Assembly (NCBI RefSeq): GCF_003400205.1
Contig: NZ_QUQV01000023.1
Location: 1 to 52,718, forward strand
Source of the DNA: Bacillus sp. HNG
Lineage (GTDB): Bacteria; Bacillota; Bacilli; Bacillales; Bacillaceae_L
Reading direction: 5' to 3'
Length of the DNA stretch: 52,718 bases
Under the pieces are notes generated by a model. It was not told the DNA's origin, did no database searches, and saw only the letters and a list, made by a program, of their open reading frames with translations. Numbering within the stretch: the first letter of the stretch is position 1; each line of letters starts with the position of its first letter. The translations under genes were made by a program, and so were the position numbers. This document shows, piece after piece, positions 24,867-33,181 of this stretch.

Positions 24867-24907
24867 TGGTATAGACAACTAGTCACGACTAAAGATATAC
24901 TTATAAT
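24867..24907 (+). promoter_or_regulatory. nagA operon promoter region with NagR operator
   Basis: TGGTATAGACAACTA (24867-24881) is identical to the box before nagP. TAGACA (24872) and TATACT (24896) with 18-base spacing are a possible promoter whose -35 lies in the box; TATAAT at 24902 is an alternative -10. Confidence 0.75.
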
Positions 24908-24932
24908 AAGAAACATAAAAGGAGTCCTTGAT

Positions 24933-26093
24933 ATGTATATAACAAATCTGACTATATATTCCGAAGATGGTATCCTTGAAAAAGGTTTTATTGAAATTGA
25001 TGGAGATAAGATAAAAAGGGTGGGCCAAATGGCTGACTTCCAAGCAAGCGATAAAGACGAAGTCATTACCTTTGATGATTCATACTCACTCATTCCAGGT
25101 ATGATTGATTTACATATACACGGGGCCGGCGGTGCCGATGTAATGGATGCAACCCCTGCTGCATTAGAAACAATGACAAATATGTTACCTAAGGAAGGTA
25201 CTACAAGTTTTCTAGCGACTACAATGACGAAGACAAAAGACGATATTGAAGCCGCAATTGGAAATATTGCTGATTTTATGCCAAACCAAAATCTCGGGGC
25301 TGCAGAAATTTTAGGTGCACATTTAGAAGGACCATTTTTATCCCCGAAAAGAGCGGGAGCCCAGCATCCCGATAATATCATTAACCCAGATGTAGAGCTG
25401 TTCAAACAATGGCAATCATTATCAGGTGACAATATTCGGCTTGTGACATTAGCACCAGAGGAGCCAGGAGGACTTGAGTTAACGTCACATTTGAAAAATA
25501 CAGGCGTTGTTGCCTCTATTGGTCACTCAGATGCGGTGTACGATGAAGTTGAAGCAGCGATAGAAGCTGGAGTTACCCACGCTACCCATTTGTTTAACGG
25601 CATGCGTGGCATTCATCACCGTGAACCAGGTGTAGCAGGCGCTGTACTTTTACACGATGAAGTTAAATGTGAAATGATTGTGGATGGTATCCATATCGCT
25701 CCTAAAATGGTGAAGTTTGCTTATAAAAATAAAGGGAGTGAAGGCTCCATTCTTGTAACCGACGCAATGCGAGCTAAATGTCTTGGTGCAGGAACGTATG
25801 ATTTAGGTGGCCAAGAGGTAATTGTGAATGAGGAAAGAGCTGTATTAAAAGATGGAACCTTGGCGGGAAGTATTTTAAAATTAAATGATGCAGTTCGAAA
25901 CATGATGAAATTCGCAGATTGCTCTCTACAGGACATCACCGTGATGACAGCCGTTAACCCTGCAAAGCAAATCAATGTTTTTGACCGAAAAGGAAGCATT
26001 AAGGCTGGTAAGGATGCGGATATCGTTATAGTGAATGATCAATTAGAGGTAATCATGACATTTTGTCGTGGAAAAATTGCGTATTCAAAATAG
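24933..26093 (+). CDS. nagA: N-acetylglucosamine-6-phosphate deacetylase
   Basis: 386 aa, ATG with AAAGGAG upstream. It is an amidohydrolase with metal-binding motifs IDLHIHGAGGADVMD (residues about 56-70), HLEGPFLSPKRAGAQ, GHSDA, and THLFNGMRG followed by HHREPG. It removes acetate from GlcNAc-6-P to give GlcN-6-P. It is first in the nagA-nagB-nagR unit. Confidence 0.95.
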   Translation: MYITNLTIYSEDGILEKGFIEIDGDKIKRVGQMADFQASDKDEVITFDDSYSLIPGMIDLHIHGAGGADVMDATPAALETMTNMLPKEGTTSFLATTMTKTKDDIEAAIGNIADFMPNQNLGAAEILGAHLEGPFLSPKRAGAQHPDNIINPDVELFKQWQSLSGDNIRLVTLAPEEPGGLELTSHLKNTGVVASIGHSDAVYDEVEAAIEAGVTHATHLFNGMRGIHHREPGVAGAVLLHDEVKCEMIVDGIHIAPKMVKFAYKNKGSEGSILVTDAMRAKCLGAGTYDLGGQEVIVNEERAVLKDGTLAGSILKLNDAVRNMMKFADCSLQDITVMTAVNPAKQINVFDRKGSIKAGKDADIVIVNDQLEVIMTFCRGKIAYSK

Positions 26094-26105
26094 GGAGGAA
26101 TTATG

Positions 26106-26900
26106 ATGAAAGTTGTAGCAGTAAAGAACTTTGAAGAAATGAGCCAACTGGCAGCAGCAATGATTTCACATCAAGTAAAAGAAAAACCAAACTCGGTACT
26201 AGGTCTTGCGACTGGTGGTACTGTAGTGGGCACATATAAGGAATTAATTAAGGATCACGAGCAAAATCATACGTCGTATGAAAACATTCATACCGTTAAT
26301 CTAGATGAATATTTGGGAATTGATAAGAACCATCCAAATAGCTATTATCATTTCATGATGGAAAACCTTTTTTCCCATATCAATATTAATCAAGATAATA
26401 CCCATATTCCAAACGGGCTGGCAAATAATTATGAAGAGGAAAGCCAAAAATATGAACAGGTCATTTCGGATTTAGGTGGAGTCGACCTTCAATTACTTGG
26501 GATCGGAGTGAATGGCCATATTGGCTTTAACGAGCCTGGTACACCTTTCGATTCTGCAACTCATGTTGTCGAACTTGAAGAATCAACGAGACAAGCGAAT
26601 AAGCGTTTTTTCAATAGCATCGAAGAAGTCCCAACACATGCTGTTACAATGGGGATCTCTACCATTATGAAAAGTAAAAAGATCCTATTGCTCGTTTCAG
26701 GAAAAACAAAGGCTGAAATTCTTGAAAAAGTAATCAACGAGGGCATCACAGAAACCATTCCGGCTACTGTTTTAAAGAATCATCCTGACGTTACGATTAT
26801 TGCAGATGAAGAGGCACTTTCATTAGTGGATGATGAAAAAAAGAGGGGCTTTGATCGTGATAAAGAAGAGTTCACCAGTACCTATTTACTTTCAAATTGA
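26106..26900 (+). CDS. nagB: Glucosamine-6-phosphate deaminase
   Basis: 264 aa; ATG 26106 is seven bases after AGGGAGG, better than ATG 26103. Motifs are LGLATGGTVVGTYKEL, the catalytic-loop NLDEYLG, and GIGVNGHIGFNEPG. It converts GlcN-6-P to fructose-6-P plus ammonia. It is about 20 residues longer than B. subtilis NagB. The extra tail (DDEKKRGFDRDKEEFTSTYL) is encoded by the DNA that also encodes the first 14 residues of NagR, in another frame. Confidence 0.95.
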   Translation: MKVVAVKNFEEMSQLAAAMISHQVKEKPNSVLGLATGGTVVGTYKELIKDHEQNHTSYENIHTVNLDEYLGIDKNHPNSYYHFMMENLFSHININQDNTHIPNGLANNYEEESQKYEQVISDLGGVDLQLLGIGVNGHIGFNEPGTPFDSATHVVELEESTRQANKRFFNSIEEVPTHAVTMGISTIMKSKKILLLVSGKTKAEILEKVINEGITETIPATVLKNHPDVTIIADEEALSLVDDEKKRGFDRDKEEFTSTYLLSN

Positions 26901-27582
26901 GCAAGGAATTCGTGAAAAAATCGAAAAAAAAGAGCTGAAGCCTGGCGACATGATTCCATCTGAAAGAGAATACGCAGAAAAGTTTCAAATCAGTAGGATG
27001 ACTGTTAGACAAGCCATCAATAATCTTGTCAATGAAGGTTATTTAGAAAGAGTACGAGGAAAAGGGACTTTCGTTACTGTAAAAAAAATTGAAAAGAATA
27101 CTCAGAAGTTAACGAGCTTCTCAGAGGACATGCTTTCTAGAGGGCTTAAACCAGCTACAAAGGTATTAAGCTTTAAAATAATAGAAGCAGACTCTTTAAT
27201 TGCCTCGCGACTTAAGGTGGAAATAGGGGCAGAGGTTTACAAAATTGAACGATTACGACTTGCAGACCAGCAGCCAATGGCTTTTGAGGTTTTTTATATG
27301 TCACAAGACCTTGTGCCAGGTCTAACATGGGAAGTGGCAGAGCGCTCCATATTTGGATATGCAGAGGAAATTGGGCTTCATATCACTTCTGGGGTTCAGG
27401 AGCTTGAAGCAACGACCGCCCAAAAGCGTGAGGCATCTGCGTTGGGAATTAAGGTGGGAGCACCTATTCTATATTTTCAACAAACATCATACCTTGAGGA
27501 TCAGCAACCACTCGAGTTTGTAAAATCATATTACCGTGGTGATAGATATAAATATAAGGTGGAAGTGGTTCGAACATTATAG
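26857..27582 (+). CDS. nagR: GntR/HutC family repressor of GlcNAc utilisation
   Basis: 241 aa from GTG 26857 with AGAGGGG upstream; it overlaps nagB by 44 bases. The N-terminal GntR winged helix (PIYFQIEQGIREKIEKKELK, then PSEREYAEKFQISRMTVRQA) is followed by a UTRA effector domain (about 85-240) that binds GlcN-6-P or GlcNAc-6-P in the B. subtilis protein YvoA. The two identical TGGTATAGACAACTA boxes are its likely targets. Confidence 0.92.
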   Translation: MIKKSSPVPIYFQIEQGIREKIEKKELKPGDMIPSEREYAEKFQISRMTVRQAINNLVNEGYLERVRGKGTFVTVKKIEKNTQKLTSFSEDMLSRGLKPATKVLSFKIIEADSLIASRLKVEIGAEVYKIERLRLADQQPMAFEVFYMSQDLVPGLTWEVAERSIFGYAEEIGLHITSGVQELEATTAQKREASALGIKVGAPILYFQQTSYLEDQQPLEFVKSYYRGDRYKYKVEVVRTL

Positions 27583-27596
27583 TAGGAGGTTTCATC

Positions 27597-28514
27597 ATGA
27601 AACGACTTTTAGATTGTACAGCCTCAGATTTTCAAAAAATGAACGGACAGGATCTCAAACAATCCATTAAGGCTTCTGAAGGAAGGGTTATTTTATCAGA
27701 GGTAATTGGTTCCTTTCAGCCAATATATCCAGCCGTAACGAATGCCGAAATGGCGTCAGCATTTGGTGCCGATCTCTTGATTTTTAATTATTTTGATGTT
27801 TTTTCTCCTTTTGTAGAAGGCTTTGAAGCTGGGGAGGGTGAATCCATCGTTGAAAAGCTAAAGGAGCTTACCGGCAGACCAATTGGCTTAAATTTAGAGC
27901 CTGTTGACCCCAATGCACAGCAACTTGAAAAACTAAGTCAACTTCCAAAAGGTCGCTTGGCAACAGAGGAATCCTTACGAGAAGCGAAAAAACTGGGATT
28001 TGACTTTGTTTGTTTAACTGGAAACCCGAAAACGGGTGTTACAAATAATGAAATTGTCGTTGCGATTAAGAAGGCACGTGAAGTATTTGGTAATGAAGGT
28101 CTTATTATTGCTGGAAAAATGCACGGTGCGGGAGTAGCCAATGAGTCTGGAAGTGGGATCATTTCCGATACAGCATTAGAAAGCTTTGTTGACGCTGGGG
28201 CAGATGTGATTTTAATGCCAGCACCTGGAACCGTTCCAGGAATCACGCTTGAAACAACGGAAAAGAATGTCCGTTTTGTTCATTCCAAAGGTGCATTGGT
28301 GATGCTAACAATTGGTACAAGCCAAGAAGGTGCAGATGAAGCAACCATTCGCCAGATTGCGTTAACAAGTAAAATGGCAGGTGCGGATATCTATCATATT
28401 GGGGATGCTGGCTTCCATGGCATCGCTATCCCTGAAAACATTATGACGTATTCAATCGCGATTCGTGGAAAACGCCATACATATGTACGAATGGCAGCAT
28501 CCGTCAATCGCTAA
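27597..28514 (+). CDS. Unrecognised TIM-barrel-like protein of the nag operon
   Basis: 305 aa, ATG with AGTAGGAGG upstream, 14 bases after nagR, so it belongs to the nag unit. Alternating strand-helix segments suggest a TIM barrel: ILSEVIGSFQ, LLIFNYFDVF, PIGLNLEP, FVCLTGNPKTGVTN, IIAGKMHG, DVILMPAPGTVPG, VMLTIGTSQEGADEATI and IYHIGDAGFHGI. The pattern recalls phosphoenolpyruvate mutase-like or sugar-phosphate barrel proteins (DUF7916-like, as far as I recall), but no catalytic signature is clear. Context suggests a role in amino-sugar metabolism. Confidence 0.75.
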   Translation: MKRLLDCTASDFQKMNGQDLKQSIKASEGRVILSEVIGSFQPIYPAVTNAEMASAFGADLLIFNYFDVFSPFVEGFEAGEGESIVEKLKELTGRPIGLNLEPVDPNAQQLEKLSQLPKGRLATEESLREAKKLGFDFVCLTGNPKTGVTNNEIVVAIKKAREVFGNEGLIIAGKMHGAGVANESGSGIISDTALESFVDAGADVILMPAPGTVPGITLETTEKNVRFVHSKGALVMLTIGTSQEGADEATIRQIALTSKMAGADIYHIGDAGFHGIAIPENIMTYSIAIRGKRHTYVRMAASVNR

Positions 28515-28550
28515 AGGAGACGAGGTATTTGACCTCATCTCCTTTTTTTT
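28513..28550. terminator. Bidirectional terminator
   Basis: GGAGA..GAGGT and ACCTC..TCTCC pair with one mismatch between flanking A and T runs; it ends the nag unit and the convergent VanZ gene. Confidence 0.85.
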
Positions 28551-28972
28551 CGTCGTCTTAAAATCTTCAATAAAATAAACCCAATCACAGCACCGACTGT
28601 ATTCAAAATAATATCATCCACATCAAAGCTTCCGAGTTTACTAAAAAGCTGAAGAACTTCAAGAGAAAAAATGCCTATGACAAACGCAAAAAAGAATAAA
28701 AAGAAATTTGAAAGCTTTGGAAAAAGAATGGGAAGTACAATCCCAAATGGTATAAAAACGCCAATATTTCCTGCGATATTAATGATCCAGATGTGTAAGG
28801 GAAAATGATCGTAATACGTAAAATATTTTTTAATCGTTGAAAAAGGCGTTAGGTTATAACGGAATTCCCCGCCCTTTGTCCGAAAATATGCAAAAAACAT
28901 CCAATAGATAAGAAATAGTGAATAAGTGATAAACACCGTACCAGCTAAAAATCGTTTTAAAGCCTGCCCCAA
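28535..28972 (-). CDS. VanZ-like membrane protein
   Basis: 145 aa, minus strand. A TTG start at 28972 with GGGGAA upstream is the best available. Four transmembrane segments and the VanZ-type motifs NLTPFSTI near residue 40, NIAGNIGVFIPFGIVLPIL and SFDVDDIILNTVGAVIGFIL are visible. The end is basic (RRRKKRR), and its codons overlap the terminator. VanZ in enterococci raises teicoplanin resistance, but most Bacillus homologues have no known role. Confidence 0.85.
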   Translation of the reverse strand: MGQALKRFLAGTVFITYSLFLIYWMFFAYFRTKGGEFRYNLTPFSTIKKYFTYYDHFPLHIWIINIAGNIGVFIPFGIVLPILFPKLSNFFLFFFAFVIGIFSLEVLQLFSKLGSFDVDDIILNTVGAVIGFILLKILRRRKKRR

Positions 28973-29112
28973 TTTGTAGATTCCCCAATCCCTATAACAT
29001 TTTTCTAGTCTACTCTACCGTAAATAGGAGGCATTGTCACATGAGTTTTTTCGTTTCCTCCACATTTCGATTATAATAGGGAAATAACGTGTGTGAAAAG
29101 GGATGTTGAAAA

Positions 29113-29517
29113 ATGGATACAATTACATGGTTGCAAATTGGATTAGGGGTTATTTTTGTTATTTTAATTTACGATTCTTTTAGACCTGTAAAAAACCTAG
29201 AACATTTATCGGAAGCGGATTTTAAAGAAAAAATGAAAAAGCCGAAGGAATTCGTGCTTATCGATGTGCGTAACCCTTATGAATACCAAACAAACCATAT
29301 TAAAGGGGCCATTAATCTTCCTTTATCTAAAATTAAACGAAACAAGGTAGAGATCCCCACTGATAAGGACATTATTTTATATTGCCAAACAGGGATACGA
29401 AGCAAACAGGCTGCAAAAGTGTTACGTAGAAGGCATAGAGATTTACCATTATCCCACTTGAAGGGTGGTCTCTATAGTCTGAAAACACAGGCTACTCCTG
29501 GACAAAAGAAAAAGTAA
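29113..29517 (+). CDS. Rhodanese-domain protein with N-terminal membrane anchor
   Basis: 134 aa. An N-terminal hydrophobic helix (WLQIGLGVIFVILIYDSF) is followed by a rhodanese domain (VLIDVRNPYEYQTNHIKGAINLP, split across about 55-78). The active-site loop is CQTGIRS with Cys91. It is similar to Bacillus YqhL-type sulfurtransferases, which carry persulfide on the catalytic cysteine. It probably acts at the inner face of the membrane; the sulfur acceptor is unknown. Confidence 0.87.
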   Translation: MDTITWLQIGLGVIFVILIYDSFRPVKNLEHLSEADFKEKMKKPKEFVLIDVRNPYEYQTNHIKGAINLPLSKIKRNKVEIPTDKDIILYCQTGIRSKQAAKVLRRRHRDLPLSHLKGGLYSLKTQATPGQKKK

Positions 29518-29521
29518 AAAG

Positions 29522-29573
29522 AACAAACCGTACAGAAAAAACCATCACGTTTGACTGTACGGTTTGTTTTACA
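29522..29573 (+). terminator. Terminator of the rhodanese gene
   Basis: AACAAACCGTACAG and CTGTACGGTTTGTT pair around a loop, with further T residues. Confidence 0.85.
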
Positions 29574-29605
29574 TATAATAGAAGAATAGAAGTCTGATAG
29601 AAGAG

Positions 29606-29757
29606 TGCGTTCAAAAGGAGGATGAAAAGGACCGAGCATTTCGAGGCGGCGCAGTTTTGAGTAGCGGAACGTGTGTAGTGAATACGTGAGCAACGGAAAA
29701 ACAAGCCAACAAAGAAATTCGATGTGTCATTTTCACCGGACATTTGAACATCCTCTA
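29606..29757. repeat. Structured intergenic repeat in front of a MerR gene
   Basis: About 150 bases bounded by GTTCAAA near 29609 and TTTGAAC near 29745. It includes GAGGATGAAAAGGACCGAG near 29620, GAGGCGGCGCAGTTTTGAG near 29641 and CATTTTCACCGG near 29728, with several internal pairing arms. I recognise the wording as an element that recurs in Bacillaceae genomes, possibly a structured RNA. It has no coding potential. Confidence 0.6.
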
Positions 29758-29780
29758 GAAGGGGTGATGTCGTTGGGAAG

Positions 29781-30191
29781 TTGTACCGTATTGGAGAATT
29801 AGCAAAAGAAACAAATGTATCAAAGCGCACGATTGATTATTACACACAGCTAGGTATTTTAACCCCTGAACGATCTGACTCGAACTATCGGTTCTATAGT
29901 GACGAGGCTGTGGAAACTCTTCATCTCGTAGCGCAGTATAAGGAATTAAACATCCCATTGCTTGAAATTAAGGAAAAGGTAGAGCTTTTCCACACAAATC
30001 GTGTGGAGCAAGAGAAAGTCTTGAAATACACACAGGCACTTTCCAAGCGAATGGAGTATTTAGAAACAGAATTAAAAGATATGAAGCCAATGCTTGAGTC
30101 TCTCTCAGAAGAACAACAAAAATCTGTGATGAGTAAGATGTCAACACAAAGCATGACACTCGCTAAATTACTCATGGTTCTGTTTACTTGA
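29781..30191 (+). CDS. MerR family transcriptional regulator
   Basis: 136 aa, TTG start; AAGGGGTGATG lies 12 bases upstream, which is long, but no better in-frame start exists and the N-terminus (YRIGELAKETNVSKRTIDYYTQLGIL) is exactly where MerR proteins begin. The helix-turn-helix spans 1-70; a coiled coil follows (about 75-115). The short tail has no cysteines for metal binding. It is followed in the same direction by a CNNM/CorC-type gene, which it may regulate. Confidence 0.85.
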   Translation: MYRIGELAKETNVSKRTIDYYTQLGILTPERSDSNYRFYSDEAVETLHLVAQYKELNIPLLEIKEKVELFHTNRVEQEKVLKYTQALSKRMEYLETELKDMKPMLESLSEEQQKSVMSKMSTQSMTLAKLLMVLFT

Positions 30192-30326
30192 AATGCAAGA
30201 ATCATATAGTTATGAAACTTACAGAATAAAAATTCATTCTTAAAGAATAAAAAATCATTGTCATAAATACTTTGTATAAACAACATAAATGAAAAATGAA
30301 AAACTTACCTATTTAGGAGGTGTAAT

Positions 30327-30351
30327 CCTTACTCGTCGAGGACGTGTAAGG
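30327..30351 (+). promoter_or_regulatory. Hairpin covering the ribosome-binding site of the CorC-type gene
   Basis: CCTTAC-T-CGTC-GAG-GACG-T-GTAAGG folds into a 10-bp stem with one T-T mismatch. Its 3' strand contains part of the SD TAAGGA (30347-30352) for the TTG at 30359. A second SD-like AGGAGG at 30315 lies just upstream and leads to no ORF. Confidence 0.6.
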
Positions 30352-30358
30352 AAACTAT

Positions 30359-31702
30359 TTGGAGATATTTAATTTAGTCATGGTTGCAATTTTGATTGCG
30401 TTAACTGCCTTTTTTGTGGCGTCGGAGTTTGCGATTGTAAAAATAAGAAGTACTCGTATCGACCAACTCGTACAAGAAGGGAACAGGAGCGCAATTGCTG
30501 CTAAGACTGTCATCTCAAACCTGGATGAATACCTGTCTGCATGTCAGTTAGGTATTACAGTAACAGCTTTAGGACTTGGTTTTCTTGGAGAAACAACTGT
30601 TGAGGCTTTACTTCATCCAATATTCGGTATGTTAAACATACCAACTTCATTTTCAAGTGTATTATCAATTGCTTTAGCGTTCCTAATCATTACGTTTCTA
30701 CATGTAGTAGTCGGAGAGCTCGCACCAAAAACAATTGCAATTCAAAAGGCAGAAAGAATTACCTTATTCTTTGCTAGACCATTAATCTTTTTCTATAGAT
30801 TGATGTATCCATTTATTTGGGTGCTAAACGGTTCTGCTCGCTTGTTAACTGGTTTGTTCGGCTATAAGCGAATATCAGAACACGACATTGCCCATACAGA
30901 AGAAGAATTGCGTCTGATTTTATCTGAAAGCTATAAAAATGGTGAAATTAACCAGTCTGAATATAAATATGTAAATAATATCTTTGAATTCGATGATCGC
31001 GTGGCAAAGGAAATCATGGTACCTCGTACCGAAATCATTGCTCTCGATAAGGAAAAATCAGTCCAAGAAATTTTAATGATTATGACAAGTGAGAAATACA
31101 CTCGTTATCCAGTCGTTGATGGCGATAAGGACCATATTATCGGATTGGTTAACCTAAAGGAACTGCTTACTGATGTAGTAACAGGTACGGGTGCAAATGG
31201 TAAAACAATTGAGGATTATACGAGACCGATTATTCATGTGATTGAATCAATTCCAATTCAAGAATTATTAGCGAAAATGCAAAGAGAACGCGTTCACATG
31301 GCCATCTTAATTGATGAATATGGTGGAACTTCTGGATTGGTGACGGTTGAGGATATTATTGAAGAAATCGTTGGGGAAATCCGCGATGAATTTGATACAG
31401 ATGAAAAACCAGCTATCCAAAAAATTAACGATACGACTACCATCTTAGATGGGAAGGTCTTAATCGGTGAGGTTAACGACTTGTTTGGATTGCACATTGA
31501 TGATACGGATGTGGATACAATTAGTGGCTGGATTTTAACCGAACAAATTGACATCCACCCTGGTGATAAAATTCCATACGGGGATTATGAGTTTAGAATC
31601 GTCGAAATGGACGGTCACCATATTAAATCACTTGAAATCAAAAAGATCATCCAACAAGAACATATTTACACCATTGGCCAAAGTGCCAGCGCACTTGAAT
31701 AA
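30359..31702 (+). CDS. CNNM/CBS/CorC_HlyC membrane protein (MpfA-like ion exporter)
   Basis: 447 aa, TTG start with TAAGGA six bases upstream. Residues 1-190 form a CNNM transmembrane domain (LIALTAFFVASEFAIVKIRS, QLGITVTALGLGFLGE, VVGELAPKTIAIQ). A CBS pair follows at about 215-335 (MVPRTEIIALD, YPVVDGDKDHIIGLV, ILIDEYGGTSGLVTVEDI), then a CorC_HlyC domain to the end. B. subtilis homologues include YhdP (MpfA), linked to magnesium efflux. The hairpin over its SD suggests translational control. Confidence 0.88.
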   Translation: MEIFNLVMVAILIALTAFFVASEFAIVKIRSTRIDQLVQEGNRSAIAAKTVISNLDEYLSACQLGITVTALGLGFLGETTVEALLHPIFGMLNIPTSFSSVLSIALAFLIITFLHVVVGELAPKTIAIQKAERITLFFARPLIFFYRLMYPFIWVLNGSARLLTGLFGYKRISEHDIAHTEEELRLILSESYKNGEINQSEYKYVNNIFEFDDRVAKEIMVPRTEIIALDKEKSVQEILMIMTSEKYTRYPVVDGDKDHIIGLVNLKELLTDVVTGTGANGKTIEDYTRPIIHVIESIPIQELLAKMQRERVHMAILIDEYGGTSGLVTVEDIIEEIVGEIRDEFDTDEKPAIQKINDTTTILDGKVLIGEVNDLFGLHIDDTDVDTISGWILTEQIDIHPGDKIPYGDYEFRIVEMDGHHIKSLEIKKIIQQEHIYTIGQSASALE

Positions 31703-31711
31703 ACATGTAAA

Positions 31712-31747
31712 AGCCTTGACGGTATCTGCCGTTGAGGCTTTTTTTGT
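31712..31747 (+). terminator. Rho-independent terminator
   Basis: AAGCCT and AGGCTT with inner ACGG/CCGT, followed by seven T. Confidence 0.85.
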
Positions 31748-31766
31748 GACTGGAAAATTAGGAACA

Positions 31767-31870
31767 CGCAATTATTGCTGTTTTAGGCGCAATTATTTAA
31801 AAAAGGACGCAATTCGCCTTTAATAACATGCAATTATTGATTGTTAAAACGCAATTCCTTGATTTAGAGT
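31767..31870. repeat. Five-unit tandem array with a 21-base period
   Basis: CGCAATT (or TGCAATT once) starts at 31767, 31788, 31808, 31829 and 31850, spacing 21, 20, 21 and 21. Three units carry the longer CGCAATTATT or TGCAATTATT. The bases between are AT-rich and variable. It lies in the 330-base gap before ddl, with nothing else visible except probable promoter DNA from 31950 on. Confidence 0.75.
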
Positions 31871-32035
31871 ATAGCAATACCACCATTTCTACTCGAAAAT
31901 TTAAGATCAAGCCTAGACAGACACTTTTCTAGACATATGTAATAAATTATAGAAATGTTACGTAATTGTTATATAATATAATCGCGTTAATGTTAAAATA
32001 AAGGGTATATTGATTTTTTAGGAGGAAGCTTGCTT

Positions 32036-33121
32036 ATGAAAGTCAAACTAGGCTTGCTATACGGAGGGAAATCAGCTGAGCATAAGGTTTCCTTACAAAC
32101 CGCATTAGCTGTAATCAAAGCGTTAGATCACACAAAATATGATATTCATCCCATTTATATATCGGAAGAAGGCGAATGGATTCGCGGAAGCCAATTAACT
32201 GGTCCTGTCGATGACGTAAAGAAACTAGTTCTAAAAGAAACGGGAACTCCAATTTCACCAGTTTCATTAAATGCTGAACTTTTCCCAGCAGAGCAATCAA
32301 ATCAAGATGAAATGATTGATGTCGTGTTCCCATTGTTACATGGACCAAACGGAGAGGACGGAACGGTTCAAGGACTACTTGAGCTAGTTAACATTCCATA
32401 TGTCGGAAACGGCGTACTTGCGTCATCTGCAGGTATGGACAAAGTCATTATGAAAAACATCTTCGGTCAAGCGGGACTGGTTCAAGCAAAATATGTTTCC
32501 TATATTCGAAGTGAATGGAAGCAAAATCCGGAAGAAGCTTATGCAAAGGTTGAAGAAGAACTAGGTTATCCATGCTTTGTAAAACCTGCAAACCTAGGTT
32601 CAAGCGTTGGTATTAGCAAAGCGACCAACCGTGAAAGCCTTGAAAAAGCGTTTGAGGAAGCATTTATGTTTGATCGAAAAGTCATCATTGAAGAGGCAAT
32701 CATTGGTCGTGAAATCGAGATTGGTGTCCTTGGAAACGATAACCCAAGCTGTTCAGTTGTTGGTGAAATCGTACCGAAGAAGGACTTTTATGACTACAAA
32801 GCTAAATATGAAGATGGCGATACAGCACTTATTATTCCAGCTGATATTACAGCTGAGGAATACGAATCCGTCAAAACAGAGGCGATTAAGGCATTCAAAG
32901 CCCTCGATTGTTCAGGATTAGTAAGAGCAGATTTCTTCTTAACAAAAGAAGGAAAAGTCATTATTAATGAGGTCAACACAATGCCTGGATTTACACCATT
33001 TAGTATGTTCCCGTTACTATGGCAAGAGGCTGGTGTAAGTTATCCAGAGCTTATTGAAAAATTGGTAGAGCTTGCAATTGAGCGTCACACTGAAAAACAA
33101 ACGATCAAATACACGATTTAA
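32036..33121 (+). CDS. ddl: D-alanine--D-alanine ligase
   Basis: 361 aa; ATG 32036 with AGGAGGAAG upstream is preferred to the TTG at 32030. It is an ATP-grasp enzyme with N-terminal [15 protein letters not shown] (the usual AEHEVSL has Lys in place of the second Glu here), [34 protein letters not shown] and the metal-binding end [17 protein letters not shown]. It joins two D-alanines for peptidoglycan. murF follows, and alr is further downstream. Confidence 0.95.
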   Translation: MKVKLGLLYGGKSAEHKVSLQTALAVIKALDHTKYDIHPIYISEEGEWIRGSQLTGPVDDVKKLVLKETGTPISPVSLNAELFPAEQSNQDEMIDVVFPLLHGPNGEDGTVQGLLELVNIPYVGNGVLASSAGMDKVIMKNIFGQAGLVQAKYVSYIRSEWKQNPEEAYAKVEEELGYPCFVKPANLGSSVGISKATNRESLEKAFEEAFMFDRKVIIEEAIIGREIEIGVLGNDNPSCSVVGEIVPKKDFYDYKAKYEDGDTALIIPADITAEEYESVKTEAIKAFKALDCSGLVRADFFLTKEGKVIINEVNTMPGFTPFSMFPLLWQEAGVSYPELIEKLVELAIERHTEKQTIKYTI

Positions 33122-33126
33122 CAACT

Positions 33127-33162
33127 AGAAACACTATTCTTCCTTCTGAATAGTGTTTCTTC
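33127..33162 (+). terminator. Hairpin between ddl and murF
   Basis: AGAAACACTATTC and GAATAGTGTTTCT form a 13-bp stem. The T tract is poor (TCATG), so it may only partly stop transcription. Confidence 0.55.
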
Positions 33163-33181
33163 ATGAAAAGGGGAGAACCTT

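Noticed and set aside
30192-30358. Magnesium M-box or manganese riboswitch before the CorC-type gene
   Set aside because: The leader is short and none of the conserved core segments of those riboswitches is visible; only a simple hairpin over the SD is supported.
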